Below are positions 26,566-36,272 of a DNA stretch of 64,000 bases, in pieces. The DNA is from Prado023 sp963697345 (GTDB lineage: Bacteria; Actinomycetota; Actinomycetes; S36-B12; CAIYMF01). Every line of letters begins with the position of its first letter. The stretch's first letter is position 1. The position numbers and the translations under genes are program-made. The notes below the pieces were generated by a model. That model searched no databases. It was not told the DNA's origin and saw nothing but the letters and a program-made list of their open reading frames with translations. The DNA is taken from contig CAVONS010000007.1 of assembly GCA_963697345.1 (NCBI GenBank), positions 1 to 64,000 of the forward strand. The letters are read 5' to 3'.

Positions 26566-28842
26566 ATGCCCTCTGCGAATCGACCCCGTCGCGGCCCGAC
26601 AGGTTGGCCGGTGACCCGCCTCGTGGCCCTGGTGGCCGTGGCCGTGCTGGCCGGTGTCGTCGTGGCCGGCATGATCCTGCCGGTGGTGGGCCCCGTGGGC
26701 CTGCTGGCGCGCGACTCCATCTCGTCGTTCGAGGACCTCCCGCGGGACTTCCGCGAACCTGCGCTGCCGGTGCGAACCCGGGTCTACGCCGAGGATGGGA
26801 CGAAGATCGCGACCCTCTTCGAGGAGAACCGCAAGGAGGTGCCCCTCGAGAAGATCTCGCCCGTGATGCAGCAGGCGGTCATCGCCATCGAGGACTCCCG
26901 GTTCTACGAGCACAACGGCTTCGATCCCCGGGGTTTCGCGCGCGCAGCCGTCACCAACGTGACCACTGGCGAGGTCGCCCAGGGTGGCTCGACGCTCACG
27001 ATGCAGTACGTCAAGAATGTGCTGCTCACCGCTGCTGCGGACGAGGAGGAGCAGGCCGCCGCCCGCGAGGACACCGTCAGCCGCAAGCTGCGTGAGATCC
27101 GTTATGCGATGGCCGTGGAGAAGCGCCTGACCAAGGACGAGATCCTCAACCGGTACCTCAACATCAGCTACTACGGAGCCCGGGCGTACGGCGTCGAGGC
27201 TGCTTCCCAGCGGTACTTCTCCAAGAAGGCCAAGGACCTGACCCTGGTGGAGGCCGCGACGCTGGCCGGAATCGTCCAGCAGCCCTCGCGGTTCGACCCG
27301 ACCAACAACCCGCGCCAGTCCCAAGCACGCCGGGACGTCGTCCTGAACCGCATGGCCGAACTGGACTACATCACGGTGGAGGAGGCCCGCGAGGCCAAGG
27401 CCCTGGATGTTGAGGACTACCTGAAGCCCAAGATCCTGTTCAACGGCTGCACCACGTCCTTCGCCCCGTACTTCTGTGACTACGCCGTCCGTGCCGTCAG
27501 CGACATGCGCGCCCTGGGGTCCAGCCCGGAGAAGCGCGCCGAGGCGTGGCGGGCTGGCGGCTACAAGGTCTACACGACCCTCGATGTGAAGGCCCAGAAG
27601 GCGGCCAAGAAGGCCGTCATGGACGCGATTCCCCCCAAGGACCCCAGCAAGAAGGCCACCGCGATCGCCATGATCACCCCCGGGACCGGCGACGTCCGCG
27701 CCATGGCGCAGAACCGCGAGTGGGGCACGGGCAATCCGCAGAAGAAGTGGTGGGAGACCACCTACAACTACGCCGTCAACCTCGCCGACGGCGGGACCCG
27801 CGGCATGCAGGCCGGCTCGACCTTCAAGATCTTCACGACGATCGCCGCCCTGGAGGGTGGGATCAGCCCCTTCACCGTGATCAACTCCCCGCCGCGCAAG
27901 GAGTTCACCGGCTTCGTGGGCTGCAGCGGCGACCTCCTGACCGGCCCTGACAGCGGTGGCGACAAGCCCTGGCCGGTGAACAACTCGACCTCGTCGGGCA
28001 ACTACGACATGTTCCGGGGTGCGGCCTACTCGGTCAACACGTTCTTCGTGGAGCTGGAGAAGCGCGCGGGCGTGTGCGAGACCGTCGAGGCGGCCCGCAA
28101 GCTCGGCGTGACCTACGCCGACGGCGCCGAGCTCGGCGATGTCCGCCCGGGCGGCACAACCGCGGAGGTGGCCTCCTTCACGCTGGGCACGACCGAGGTC
28201 TCGCCCCTGACACTGGCCAACGCGTATGCCACGGTCTCCGCCCACGGCGTCTACTGCAAGCCGCGCGTCATCACCAAGATCATTGATCGCGAGGGCAAGT
28301 CCCTGCCGGTTCCGGCGTCCAAGTGCACTCAGGCGATCACCCGCAACGTCGCCGACGCGGCCGCGGCCGTCCTGACCAACGTGGTCGACGGGTCGATCCC
28401 GGGGCGCACCGGCGGGGCGATGAGCCTGGGCCGGGACACGACCGGCAAGACCGGCACCATCGACAACCAGGCCGCTGTCTGGTTCGCCGGGGCCACTCCC
28501 GATCTTGCGGCCGCTGTGTGGGTCGGCGATCCTCGCGGTGGCTACGCCTACCCGCTGAAGAACCTCACGATCAACGGCCGGTACTACCCCAAGGTCTTCG
28601 GCTCGTCGCTTCCGGGCCCGACCTGGAAGGCCGCCATGGAGGGCGCTCTCAAGGGCAGTGACCCGGTCCCCATGGAACTGAAGAACGAGTGGAACATCGG
28701 ACCCTCGCGTCAGGCCGGCTCGCCGTCCTTGGGCGCCTACCGGCCCGAGCCCACGGTGCCCTGGTGGCAGCGCACCTTCCCGGGCTTCTCCAGCCGTGGT
28801 GACAGCCCGAGCCAGGACCAGGGCTTCAGCCAGGGGCAGTAG
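26566..28842 (+). CDS. Class A penicillin-binding protein (bifunctional transglycosylase/transpeptidase)
   Basis: A 758-residue wall-synthesis enzyme, equivalent in position to mycobacterial ponA2. A single N-terminal membrane anchor (about residues 18-45) is followed by a GT51 domain with catalytic Glu109 in AIEDSRFYEH. The transpeptidase has Ser418 in GSTFKIF, the SVN motif and KTGT (about 628). No PASTA domain is seen; the C-terminus is a Pro/Ser/Gln-rich tail. It acts outside the cytoplasmic membrane and is a beta-lactam target. Confidence 0.95.
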   Translation: MPSANRPRRGPTGWPVTRLVALVAVAVLAGVVVAGMILPVVGPVGLLARDSISSFEDLPRDFREPALPVRTRVYAEDGTKIATLFEENRKEVPLEKISPVMQQAVIAIEDSRFYEHNGFDPRGFARAAVTNVTTGEVAQGGSTLTMQYVKNVLLTAAADEEEQAAAREDTVSRKLREIRYAMAVEKRLTKDEILNRYLNISYYGARAYGVEAASQRYFSKKAKDLTLVEAATLAGIVQQPSRFDPTNNPRQSQARRDVVLNRMAELDYITVEEAREAKALDVEDYLKPKILFNGCTTSFAPYFCDYAVRAVSDMRALGSSPEKRAEAWRAGGYKVYTTLDVKAQKAAKKAVMDAIPPKDPSKKATAIAMITPGTGDVRAMAQNREWGTGNPQKKWWETTYNYAVNLADGGTRGMQAGSTFKIFTTIAALEGGISPFTVINSPPRKEFTGFVGCSGDLLTGPDSGGDKPWPVNNSTSSGNYDMFRGAAYSVNTFFVELEKRAGVCETVEAARKLGVTYADGAELGDVRPGGTTAEVASFTLGTTEVSPLTLANAYATVSAHGVYCKPRVITKIIDREGKSLPVPASKCTQAITRNVADAAAAVLTNVVDGSIPGRTGGAMSLGRDTTGKTGTIDNQAAVWFAGATPDLAAAVWVGDPRGGYAYPLKNLTINGRYYPKVFGSSLPGPTWKAAMEGALKGSDPVPMELKNEWNIGPSRQAGSPSLGAYRPEPTVPWWQRTFPGFSSRGDSPSQDQGFSQGQ

Positions 28843-28872
28843 CCGATCAGCCGCCGGCGGCAGCCGTGCTTC

Positions 28873-29334
28873 TCACTGCAGCGCGGCGCGCACCATGGCT
28901 GCGACCTGGCCGCCGTCGAAGCGTCCCGAGATCTGGGGCGTGAGCTCCTTCATGACCCGACCCATGGCCGACATGCCCGTGGCGCCCTGGGCGGCCACCG
29001 CGTCGACCGCCTGCGCGACCATGGCACTGACCTCAGCCTCCGTCAGCGGCTCGGGCAGATAGCGTGCCAGCACACCCAACTCAGCATCCTCCCGAGCAGC
29101 CAGTTCCGGGCGTCCGGCTTCGGTGAAGGCCGCCGAGGCCTCGCGACGCTTCTTCGCCTCCCGGGTCAGGACCGCGGTCACCTCGGCGTCGGACAACGTG
29201 CGGGCCGTCTTGCCAGCCACCTCCTCGTTGGTGATCGCCGACAGCGTCATGCGCAACGTCGCGGAGGTGAGCTCGTCGCGACTGCGGATGGCCTCAGTGA
29301 GATCGGACTGGAGGGACTGCTTGGAGGTGGTCAT
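28873..29334 (-). CDS. GatB/YqeY-domain protein
   Basis: A 153-residue helical protein: SDLTEAIRSRDELTSATLRM at the start, YLPEPLTEAEV and GATGMSAMGRVMKELTPQ toward the C-terminus. The YqeY domain resembles the tRNA-binding tail of GatB; its role in tRNA-dependent amidation is not established. The ATG at 29332-29334 has no Shine-Dalgarno, with GACAAT six bases upstream, so it may be leaderless. Convergent with ponA. Confidence 0.9.
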   Translation of the reverse strand: MTTSKQSLQSDLTEAIRSRDELTSATLRMTLSAITNEEVAGKTARTLSDAEVTAVLTREAKKRREASAAFTEAGRPELAAREDAELGVLARYLPEPLTEAEVSAMVAQAVDAVAAQGATGMSAMGRVMKELTPQISGRFDGGQVAAMVRAALQ

Positions 29335-29424
29335 GGGGCCATTGTCGCCCGTGCGGACGGGTCGCGTCCCCGCCACCACAGCACCAGGTGGGATCCGGGC
29401 TGCGGCACTGCCAGACTGTGCGGC

Positions 29425-30331
29425 ATGGCCCGGGCATCCAGCACCATTCTGCGCGTGGGGGGCTCGGTGCTCGCCCTGGGTGCGGCCACGACGGCCTACA
29501 GCCTCTGGGAGGCGCGCCAGTACACCCTGCGCCGGTCTGAGGTCCGGCTCGGTGCCGCGAGGCCCGATCGGTTCCCGGACCAGCCCCTGCGGATCCTGCA
29601 CCTGTCCGACCTGCACCTCTCGCCACGCGACACCGACCGCATCGCCTGGGTGCAGGCCCTCGGGAAGCTCGACGTTGACCTGACGGTGGTGACCGGAGAC
29701 TTCCACGGGCACGCCGACGGCCCGGCGTTGGCGCTTCGCGCCCTGGGGCCCCTGCTGGACCGACCCGGGTTCTTCGTCCGCGGATCCAACGACTACTACG
29801 CGCCCTCGGGGGCCAACCCGGCGAAGTACCTCACGGGCCCCAGTGAGCTGCGCTCCACCAGGGCACTGATCGACGTGACCCCACTCAACGAGGGGCTGGC
29901 CGCCGGCGGCTGGCAGGACCTGGACAACCTCAGGGCCGACCACCACGGTCAGCGGATGGCGCATCGATGCACGCGGTGTCGATGATCCGCACATCGGCCG
30001 TGACGACTACGCCCAGGTCGCCGGCCCGTTCGACGCCTCCGCCGACCTGCGCCTCGGGGTGGCCCATGCCCCCTACCGACGCGTGCTCGACGCGATGGCC
30101 GCCGACGGTGCCGACCTCCTGCTTGCCGGCCACACGCACGGCGGCCAGGTGTGCCTCCCGCGGATCGGTGCGCTGGTCACCAACTGCGACCTGCCCCGAT
30201 CCCAGGCCAAGGGCCTGTCCAGCTGGGGACAGAGCACCCTGCACGTCTCCGCAGGACTGGGGACCAGCCCCTACACCCCCATCCGCCTGGCCTGCCGGCC
30301 AGAGGCGACCCTGCTGACCGTTCTGGGCTGA
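29425..30331 (+). pseudogene. Metallophosphoesterase with a one-base frameshift
   Basis: A calcineurin-like phosphoesterase of the membrane-anchored actinobacterial type next to ponA. Frame 1 (29425 to about 29940) has an N-terminal hydrophobic anchor and LSDLHLSPRDTD, VTGDFHGH and RGSNDYY. The protein then continues in the next frame (GWRIDARGVDDPHIGRDDYA, AHAPYRR, LLAGHTHGGQ) to the stop at 30331. One extra base near 29938-29942 (CGACCACCACGG) accounts for the switch. Joined, it would be about 301 residues with all metal ligands, so it is either a recent pseudogene or a base error in the sequence. Confidence 0.8.
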
Positions 30332-30390
30332 GGGTGGGCAGGGCCACGCCCCGGCCGGTGCCGGTCGCCTCGGCCGCGCAGTCGCCGACG

Positions 30391-30423
30391 CAGAAGACCC
30401 CCAGCGGGGCTGGGGGTCTTCTG
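30391..30423 (-). terminator. Strong 15-bp hairpin terminator of tRNA-Pro
   Basis: CAGAAGACCCCCAGC, loop GGG, GCTGGGGGTCTTCTG, a perfect stem five bases beyond the tRNA 3' end. It could also stop plus-strand transcripts from the phosphoesterase. Confidence 0.85.
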
Positions 30424-30427
30424 TGAG

Positions 30428-30501
<74 letters not shown>

Positions 30502-30514
30502 ATGATCAGCGCCG

Positions 30515-30520
30515 ATTCTA
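30515..30520 (-). promoter_or_regulatory. -10 element of tRNA-Pro (TAGAAT)
   Basis: TAGAAT on the minus strand, 13 bases before the mature tRNA 5' end. The same hexamer precedes lysC, gyrB, ferritin and tRNA-Ser. Confidence 0.6.
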
Positions 30521-30573
30521 GCCGCAGGCCAGCCGCAGCCCAAACCGCCGGAATCGTCCCACCGTGGTGGCCA

Positions 30574-31611
30574 TCAGCCCCGATCGGCCAGCAGTGCGGC
30601 GATCTGCACGGCGTTGAGGGCCGCTCCCTTGCGCAGGTTGTCGTTGGAGACGAACAGGGCCAGCCCCCGACCGTCGGGCACGCCGCTGTCCTGGCGCACA
30701 CGACCCACGTAGGACGGATCGGAACCCGCGGCCTGCAGGGGGGTGGGGACGTCGGACCACGCCACGCCCGGCGCCGTCTCCAGCAGGGCCTGTGCGCGCT
30801 CGACGGAGATCGGGCGGTCGAACTCCGCGTTGATGCTCAGGCTGTGTCCGGTGAAGACCGGAACCCGGACGCACGTACCTGACACTGCCAGGTCAGGGAT
30901 GCCCAGGATCTTGCGGCTCTCGTTGCGCAGCTTCTGCTCCTCGTCAGTCTCACCGGACCCGTCGTCGACGATCGAGCCGGCCATCGGGATCACGTCGAAG
31001 GCGATGGGCGCCACGTACTTGGTGGGCGCGGGCAGGGCCACCGCGGACCCGTCGTGGGTCAGTGCCGTCATGTCCTGGTCCACGCCCGCTCGGATCTGCC
31101 CGGCGAGCTCGGCCACACCGGCCAGGCCGGAGCCCGAGACTGCCTGGTAGGTGCTCACGATCAGCCTGCGCAGGCCTGCCTCGGCGTGCAGGGGAGCCAG
31201 CACGGGCATGGCCGCCATCGTCGTGCAGTTCGGGTTGGCCACGATCCCCTTGCCGATGACCGCCAGGGCCCCGGGGTTGACCTCCGAGACCACCAGCGGG
31301 ACGTCGGGGTCCATCCGCCAGGCCGAGGAGTTGTCCACGACGACCGCGCCCGCCGCCGCGAAGACCGGAGCCAGGACGCGGGAGGTCGATCCTCCGGCGG
31401 AGAACAGTGCGATGTCGATGCCGGACGGGTCGGCCGTGGCAGCGTCCTCCACCACGACCTCGGTCCCTCGCCACGGCAGGGTGGTGCCCGCGGAGCGCGC
31501 GCTGGCCAGGAAGCGGACCGCGCCGATGTCGATCTCTGACTCGTCGAGGAGGCGGCGCATCACGGTGCCGACCTGGCCGGTGGCCCCGACAACCGCCACG
31601 GTGACGCTCAT
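30574..31611 (-). CDS. asd: Aspartate-semialdehyde dehydrogenase
   Basis: A 345-residue NADPH-dependent enzyme converting aspartyl phosphate to aspartate semialdehyde for lysine, diaminopimelate, threonine and methionine. GATGQVG nucleotide loop at residues 9-15, catalytic Cys129 in VANPNCTT, catalytic His in VFTGHS. Start overlaps the lysC stop (ATGA), so the two consecutive pathway steps are translationally coupled. Confidence 0.97.
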   Translation of the reverse strand: MSVTVAVVGATGQVGTVMRRLLDESEIDIGAVRFLASARSAGTTLPWRGTEVVVEDAATADPSGIDIALFSAGGSTSRVLAPVFAAAGAVVVDNSSAWRMDPDVPLVVSEVNPGALAVIGKGIVANPNCTTMAAMPVLAPLHAEAGLRRLIVSTYQAVSGSGLAGVAELAGQIRAGVDQDMTALTHDGSAVALPAPTKYVAPIAFDVIPMAGSIVDDGSGETDEEQKLRNESRKILGIPDLAVSGTCVRVPVFTGHSLSINAEFDRPISVERAQALLETAPGVAWSDVPTPLQAAGSDPSYVGRVRQDSGVPDGRGLALFVSNDNLRKGAALNAVQIAALLADRG

Positions 31612-32903
31612 CGGCCGGTCCCGGCGTAGACCACGGCCTCACCCTCGGCATCCAGGCCGAACGCCGTGTGCAGGGCCCGCACGGCGGCGGCTGCCACCTC
31701 CTTGCTGGTCACGACCGAGATCCGGATCTCCGACGTGGTGATCATCGAGACGTTGATGCCCGCGTCAGCAAGTGCGGTGAAGAAGGTGGCCGAGACGCCG
31801 GGGTGGGAACGCATGCCCGCTCCGACCAGCGAGACCTTGGCGATGCCATCGTCGAACACGAGGCTCTGATAGCCGATCTCGTCCTTGACCCGCTCCAGGG
31901 AATCCACGGCGTCCTTGCGTGCGGCAACCGGGCAGGTGAACGTCACGTCCGTGCGGCCTGTCTCTCCCAGGGACACGTTCTGCACGATCATGTCCACACT
32001 CACGCCCGCTGCGGCAATCGCGCGGAAGATCTGTGCCGCCTCGCCCGGCCGGTCCGGGACCCCCACGACAGTGATCTTGCAGTCGGTGAGGTCGGTGGCG
32101 ACCCCGGCGATGATCGGTTGCTCCACGTTCGCCCCTTCGGCGGGATGTGCCACTGCTGGCAGCGGTTCGTTCGGATCGAGGACCCACGTGCCCTGCTTGT
32201 CGGAGAACGACGAGCGCACGTGGATCGGCAGGTTGGCACGTCGGGCATATTCCACACAGCGCAGATGCAGCACCTTGGCGCCGGCTGCGGCCAGGTCCAG
32301 CATCTCCTCGTAGCTGATCCGCGGGACCTTGCGAGCACTCGGCACCACCCGCGGATCGGCGGAGAAGACACCGTCGACGTCGGTGTAGATCTCACACACG
32401 TCAGCGCCCAGCGCCGCAGCGATGGCCACGGCTGTGGTGTCCGAGCCACCTCGACCGAGCGTCGTGATGTCCTTGCTCTCGAAGGAGACCCCCTGGAAGC
32501 CCGCCACGATCGGGATGGCGCCATCGGACAGCGCGGAGTGGATGCGCCCGGGAGTCACGTCGATGATCCGCGCCGAGCCGTGCGCACCATCGGTGATGAG
32601 GCCGGCCTGGGAGCCGGTGAAGGAGCGACCCTCCTCACCACGGTCATGGATCGCCATCGCCAGCACGGCCATCGAGATCCGCTCGCCCGCGGTCAGCAGC
32701 ATGTCGAGCTCACGGCCCGGGGGGTCCTGGCTCACCTGGTGGGCAAGATCGAGCAGCTCATCGGTGGAATCACCCATCGCCGAGACCACCACAACGACGT
32801 CGTTGCCTGCTCGCTTGGTACCGACGATGCGCTCGGCCACCCTGCGGACGCTGGGCGCATCAGCAACGGAGGATCCCCCGTACTTCTGGACGATCAGGGC
32901 CAT
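31608..32903 (-). CDS. lysC: Aspartate kinase
   Basis: A 431-residue enzyme catalysing the first step of the aspartate family. QKYGGSSV at residues 6-13 is the kinase N-terminal motif; LGRGGSDTTAVAIAAALGA follows. Two ACT domains lie in the C-terminal 170 residues, where feedback by lysine/threonine acts in relatives. Start ATG, with a TAGAAT -10 about 40 bases upstream. No separate promoter for asd was seen. Confidence 0.97.
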   Translation of the reverse strand: MALIVQKYGGSSVADAPSVRRVAERIVGTKRAGNDVVVVVSAMGDSTDELLDLAHQVSQDPPGRELDMLLTAGERISMAVLAMAIHDRGEEGRSFTGSQAGLITDGAHGSARIIDVTPGRIHSALSDGAIPIVAGFQGVSFESKDITTLGRGGSDTTAVAIAAALGADVCEIYTDVDGVFSADPRVVPSARKVPRISYEEMLDLAAAGAKVLHLRCVEYARRANLPIHVRSSFSDKQGTWVLDPNEPLPAVAHPAEGANVEQPIIAGVATDLTDCKITVVGVPDRPGEAAQIFRAIAAAGVSVDMIVQNVSLGETGRTDVTFTCPVAARKDAVDSLERVKDEIGYQSLVFDDGIAKVSLVGAGMRSHPGVSATFFTALADAGINVSMITTSEIRISVVTSKEVAAAAVRALHTAFGLDAEGEAVVYAGTGR

Positions 32904-32943
32904 GCGCAGTCGCTTCCGATCCGATGGTGGGTTCCAGGCAGCG

Positions 32944-32949
32944 ATTCTA
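32944..32949 (-). promoter_or_regulatory. -10 element of lysC-asd (TAGAAT)
   Basis: TAGAAT on the minus strand within the 111-base gap between DUF5063 and lysC; it predicts a leader of about 35-40 bases. Confidence 0.55.
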
Positions 32950-33014
32950 GTCGGTCGGGCGCACCCCCGATCAGCGCTGAGCCCTGCGTGCGGCTCCAGC
33001 GCTGGCGGGCTCTG

Positions 33015-33614
33015 CTAGTGACCGGCCTCGTTGGCCACCTCGAGGGGGGCGCCCGCGCGCACGTGGGACACCAGGGACCGCAGCGCCCGAAGGGCCGTCG
33101 ACCCGGAGTCACCCCACGAGTTCAGGTAGGTGGCCTGCCACCACCACAGGGCCTCCAGCGTCCGACCGGCGGTGTGGTGCGCCAAGCCGTGCAGCAGGTC
33201 GGACACGATCGCCGCGAGGTCATCGGACAGGCGTCCCGACACCAGTTCCGGGCTCGTGTAGGGGTCGAAGACCTCGACATAGGAGTCAATGGGCGCCAGT
33301 CGCTCGGCCAGGCCGGCGCGCAGGCGGTCGACATCCGGTTCGACGCCCGCGTCCGGCTCGAAGCGACCCTCGGGAACGACATCATCGATCGCTCCGAGCC
33401 GAGCACCCATCGCCAGGATGTCGGACACCTCGAGCAGGAGGATGGCGATCGCCCGATCCTCGCCGATCCCCGCCGCCACCGCCTCAGTGGCCTGCACGAA
33501 CCGGGCTGAGGCGTCGGCCAACCCGTCGGCCAGCGTCACCAGGTCGTCATCGACCTGTGTGGCCGGCGTGCTGAGCACTGCCATCGCGCCCTCGATCGGT
33601 GCTTCCTCGACCAT
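33015..33614 (-). CDS. DUF5063-domain protein
   Basis: A 199-residue acidic, helical cytoplasmic protein, with EALWWWQATYLNSWGDSGSTALRALRSLV near the C-terminus as the family hallmark (aromatic cluster WWWQATYLNSWG). It occurs between recR and lysC in many actinobacteria. Start overlaps the recR stop by one base (TGATG). Function unknown. Confidence 0.88.
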   Translation of the reverse strand: MVEEAPIEGAMAVLSTPATQVDDDLVTLADGLADASARFVQATEAVAAGIGEDRAIAILLLEVSDILAMGARLGAIDDVVPEGRFEPDAGVEPDVDRLRAGLAERLAPIDSYVEVFDPYTSPELVSGRLSDDLAAIVSDLLHGLAHHTAGRTLEALWWWQATYLNSWGDSGSTALRALRSLVSHVRAGAPLEVANEAGH

Positions 33615-34219
33615 CAGCCCTGCCCTCCGACTCGTCGTCGCCCTTCGAATGCCCTGCCCAGGGTGACCTCGTCTGCGAACTCGAGATCTCCCCCGACCGG
33701 GAGTCCACTTGCCAACCGTGACACGGTCACACCCAACGGACCCATCATGCGCGACAAGTAGGTTGCCGTCGCCTCACCCTCGAGGTTCGGGTCCGTGGCG
33801 ATGATCACCTCCACCACGCTCCCGTCGGCCAGGCGGCCCATGAGCTCACGGATGCGCAGGTCGTCGGGGCCGATCCCCTCCATGGGGCTGATCGCACCGC
33901 CGAGCACGTGGTACCGGCCGCGGAACTCCCGTGTGCGCTCGATCGCGACGACGTCCTTGCTCTCCTCGACGACACACAGCATCGTCGGGTCCCGGCGCGT
34001 GTCCCGGCAGATCGCACAGGTCTGCTCCTGGGACACATTGCCGCAGATCTCACAGAACCGGACCTTCTCGCGCAGGGTCAGCAGGGCACCGGCAAGGTCC
34101 GTGACCTCCTGCGGGTCCGTCTTGAGCAGGTGGAAGGCAATCCGCTGGGCCCCTTTGGGCCCGATTCCGGGCAGCCTGCTCAGGGAGTCGATGACGTCCT
34201 GAATGATCCCCTCGTACAT
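33614..34219 (-). CDS. recR: Recombination mediator RecR
   Basis: A 201-residue protein of the RecFOR pathway. Helix-hairpin-helix LPGIGPKGAQRIAFHLL (about residues 16-32), zinc finger CEICGNVSQEQTCAIC (C-x2-C-x8-C-x2-C), and TOPRIM domain (VVEESKDVVAIE, IIATDPNLEGEATA). I chose the ATG at 34217-34219, which gives the family's usual MYEGIIQD start; a GTG two codons upstream is possible. It starts 8 bases after the dnaX stop in the canonical frame. Confidence 0.95.
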   Translation of the reverse strand: MYEGIIQDVIDSLSRLPGIGPKGAQRIAFHLLKTDPQEVTDLAGALLTLREKVRFCEICGNVSQEQTCAICRDTRRDPTMLCVVEESKDVVAIERTREFRGRYHVLGGAISPMEGIGPDDLRIRELMGRLADGSVVEVIIATDPNLEGEATATYLSRMMGPLGVTVSRLASGLPVGGDLEFADEVTLGRAFEGRRRVGGQG

Positions 34220-34227
34220 CCCCACCC

Positions 34228-36272
34228 CTACGAGTGGTCGATCTCGCCGATGGGGCGGGCACCGAGTTCCCTGGTGATGAGAGCAAGGCCGCTGGCACCG
34301 TCGGCCTCGAGGTCCGGGTCATCGGGACTCGGCTCATCAGCAACCTCGTCCTGCGGGCCGGCACTGCCAGCAGACCGGACCACGTCCGCTGGGCTGGCTG
34401 ACCTCGCCGAGCCCGGCGGTGAGGTCGGCGCGCCCGCGGCGGTCTGAGCGGCCCCCGCCTGAGTGCCCGGTCCCGACGGGCTGGCCTCCCCGCTGGGCTG
34501 GCCCTCCCCGCTGGGCTGGCCGTCCCCGTTCTTCGATCGGGGCCCGGTGCCGCGGGCTCGGGGTCGTGCAGGACGTCGATCGAGACGTCGAGTGCCAGCA
34601 CGTCGATGATGGCCTGCCGCAGGCGCTCGTCATGGCCCCGCTGCGCGATGGCGCGCGCGCTGCCGGGCTCAGCCACGGCCACGGCCAGTGCCCCACCGCT
34701 GCAGGAGACTGGCGTGGCAGCGTGGAAGGCGGTCCACGCCACGCGGCTGGACGCCGCCAGGCGGTCAAGGATCGCCGGCCATGCGTCGCGGACCCGTGTG
34801 ATCTCGACGTCCCCGCTGCTGCCCGCCCCCGCAGGCCGCTCAGCATCGGCAGCAACATCCTCGGCCGGGGTGGCATCCGGAGCCGGGGTGGCATCGGCTC
34901 GAGCACCCGCGTCGCGCCTGAGATCCGGTCGCCTCGGTGGTGCCGAGCGTGGCGTCCCCGTGGCGGCCGGTCGCGAGAGCGGCGGTTCGGGCTGGCCCGT
35001 CGCTGCTGGTGCCCCGGGCTCGGGCTCGGGGGCTGCCGGGGGGTCAGGCTGCAGCGCTGTCGGCTGTGTGGGCTGGCGGGCGGGTGAAGGCACCGGAGCA
35101 CCTGGCGCGGCAGCCTCTGCCGTGCGCTCCAACCGATCGAGGCGCGCCAGGACCGAGGAGAGGTCACTGCCCGAGTCGGCGATGGCGAGCCTGGCACACA
35201 GCAGTTCGAGCTGCAGGCGTGGGGCGGTGGCACCCTTGATCTGGCCCAGGCCCACGCTGACCAGGTCGGCGGCCCGGGACAGCTCGGCCAGGCCCAACGA
35301 CTGTGCCTGGGCGACCATCCGCTGCCCGGCATCGTCGGGTACATCGACCAGTCCCTTGGACAGGGCGTCGTGGTCGACGCGCAGGATGATCAGGTCGCGC
35401 AGCCGGTCGAGGATGTCGATGACGAAGCGGCGAGGGTCATGACCCGCCCCGATCACGCCGTCGACGATCACGAACATGTCGGCTGCCGAACCGGCACCCA
35501 GCGCTGCCACGAACTCGTCGATGAGGCTTGTGTCGGTCAGGCCCAGTGCAGCGATGGCGTCGGCGTAGGTCAGGCCCTCGTGGCCGGCGCCGGCCAGGAG
35601 CTGACCCAGGACCGACAGGCTGTCCCGGACGCTGCCTGCGCCCGCCCGGGCAACGATGGCCAGCGCAGGCTGCTCGGCCGGGACCTCCTCGGACTCGCAG
35701 ACCATGCCCAGGTGGTCGGCCAGCGTCCGCGCTGGGACCAGCCGGAAGCCGTAGTGGAAGGTCCGGGAGCGGATGGTCGGGATGATCTTGTCCGGCTCCG
35801 TCGTCGCGAAGATGAAGCGCAGGTGGGGCGGGGGCTCCTCCACCAGCTTGAGGAGGGCGTTGGCAGCCTCATTGGTCAGCTGGTGGGCCTCGTCGATGAT
35901 GTAGATCTTGTATCGACTCGCGGCCGGCGCGTAGATCGCCTTCTCCCGCAGCTCCCGGGCGTCGTCGATGCCCCTGTGCGTGGCGGCATCGAGTTCCACG
36001 ACGTCCATCGACCCGGGGCCGTTGGGCGCCAACTCGATGCAGCTTCGGCACTGCCCGCACGGCTGCGCCGTTGGCCCCTGCTCGCAGTTGAGTGAACGGG
36101 CCAGGATGCGTGCGGTCGAGGTCTTGCCACACCCCCGGGGACCGGAGAACAGGTACGCGTGATGCGTCCTGCCCGCATCGAGGGCGCGCTTGAGCGGCTC
36201 AGTCACGTGCTCCTGGCCGATCACCTCAGCCAGCGAGCCCGGCCGATAGGTCCGGTAGAGCGCCAGTGCCAC
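34228..36272 (-). CDS. dnaX: DNA polymerase III gamma/tau subunit, frame disrupted near the 3' end
   Basis: Clamp-loader ATPase: Walker A GPRGCGKTS (about residue 36), zinc cluster CEQG...CGQCRSC, Walker B IIDEAH, SRC-like IRSRTFHY, then a Pro/Ala-rich linker and a tau C-terminal region. From the start the frame stays open past recR's start to 34050, ending in an Arg-rich out-of-frame tail. The usual C-terminus (LALITRELGARPIGEIDHS, stop at 34228-34230) lies in the -1 frame, entered at about 34485. Start taken as GTG 36272, which has TAGGGT seven bases upstream (leaderless). Joined length is about 680 residues. Confidence 0.88.
34478..34521 (-). repeat. 18-bp tandem repeat where the dnaX frame changes
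   Basis: GGCCAGCCCAGCGGGGAG occurs twice (34521-34504 and 34503-34486), encoding repeated Ala-Ser-Pro-Ala-Gly-Arg. A third partial copy begins GCCAGCCC, one G short. That missing base is exactly what moves dnaX out of its normal frame. Each copy contains GGGG, where a -1 slip would also restore the frame. Confidence 0.85.

Noticed and set aside
26149..28245. 698-residue open frame on the minus strand
   Set aside because: Antisense to ponA and the second ArsA-like gene, without recognisable domains.
34050..34227. Extension of dnaX into recR
   Set aside because: The tail is Arg-rich out-of-frame translation and overlaps recR; the conserved dnaX C-terminus is in the -1 frame ending at 34228.
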